DNA from: Nevskia sp.
GTDB lineage: Bacteria; Pseudomonadota; Gammaproteobacteria; Nevskiales; Nevskiaceae
NCBI GenBank assembly: GCA_031291075.1
Contig: JARLJS010000049.1
Coordinates: 49,669 to 113,668, forward strand
Direction: 5' to 3'
Length of the DNA stretch: 64,000 nucleotides
Shown: one piece after another, positions 63,886-64,000 of the stretch
How positions within the stretch are numbered: position 1 is the stretch's first letter
Layout of the letters: each line of letters starts with the position of its first letter
Translations under genes and position numbers: made by a program
Notes under the pieces: model-generated
What the model was told of the DNA's origin: nothing
The model's database searches: none
The model's input: the letters and a program-made list of their open reading frames with translations, nothing else

Positions 63886-64000
63886 GAGGGAGCCTCTGAA
63901 TAACTCCATGCCCTCCCGCGGCTTGCCATTTTGTGTCGGGCAAGGCGCGAGGAGCGCGGTGTGCTGATTGCACAGGAGCGACGAGCAACGCGGCCCGGCG
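63886..64000. other. Non-coding end of window, possible edge of a repeated or mobile element
   Basis: After argD the sequence GGGAGCCTCTGAATAACTCC (from 63888) resembles insertion-sequence termini of the GAGCCTCTGAA type. It is followed by G/C-rich sequence with short repeats (GCGAGGAGCG, GAGCGACGAGC) and no ORF. The window ends before the element can be defined, so this is only a pattern impression. Confidence 0.25.

Overview
The window is GC-rich, densely packed chromosomal DNA from a Gram-negative bacterium, most likely a gammaproteobacterium. The evidence is a YjbE/F/H-type exopolysaccharide module, an xps-like type II secretion (T2SS) gene order, a yfhM-pbpC pair, and housekeeping genes mrp, dcd, rlmKL and argD. 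An affinity to Nevskiales/Xanthomonadales-like lineages is a guess from gene content only. I see no rRNA, tRNA, CRISPR array or complete insertion sequence.

Layout. 1-3.6 kb is housekeeping: mrp (5' end outside the window), dcd and rlmKL. 3.7-11.9 kb is an exopolysaccharide export region: YjbF-like lipoprotein, YjbE-like peptide, YjbH-like outer-membrane protein, a giant multi-SLBB export protein and a Wzz-type chain-length regulator. 11.9-26.3 kb is a nearly complete T2SS in several blocks: gspD; a leftward operon G-H-I-L-M-N(C-like); a rightward operon E-J-K; and a distant gspF. Between gspK and gspF lie a TPR/GT9-like glycosyltransferase gene and a gene for a 586-residue exported, low-charge, Thr/Ser/Asn/Gly-rich protein. 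That protein has its own long leader and a strong terminator.

26.3-47.5 kb is a Wzx/Wzy-type polysaccharide locus whose first genes are translationally linked to gspF. It contains gmd and fcl (GDP-fucose), a CDP-hexose branch (rfbF, rfbG, 3,5-epimerase, C-methyltransferase, reductase, second methyltransferase), an acetyltransferase, Wzx flippase, four glycosyltransferases, a PhyH-type dioxygenase, a secreted beta-helix protein with tailspike-like features, Wzy polymerase, galE and the initiating sugar-phosphate transferase. The middle of this locus (about 36.3-43.8 kb) is visibly richer in A/T, as is usual for exchanged O-antigen or capsule cassettes.

48.1-56.5 kb encodes an alpha-2-macroglobulin with a thioester motif and penicillin-binding protein 1C. 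56.5-60.4 kb is a four-gene leftward operon (HAD-UbiA fusion, GtrA, DprE1-like, DprE2-like) that matches the pathway for polyprenyl-phosphate D-arabinofuranose. 60.6-63.9 kb holds an enoyl-CoA hydratase, a nitronate monooxygenase-like enzyme and an ArgD-type aminotransferase. The last ~110 bp may be the edge of a repeated or mobile element.

Working model (inference). The 3.7-47.5 kb block is one surface-building island. A Wzy-dependent polysaccharide and a dedicated T2SS are encoded together, and the protein encoded inside the T2SS cluster is the best candidate for its main substrate, possibly an abundant surface-layer-like protein. Other points of note are a 56-bp near-identical tandem duplication at the gspF/gmd junction, and two long inverted repeats (30-bp arms made of 10-bp units) that flank the window's content 60 kb apart.
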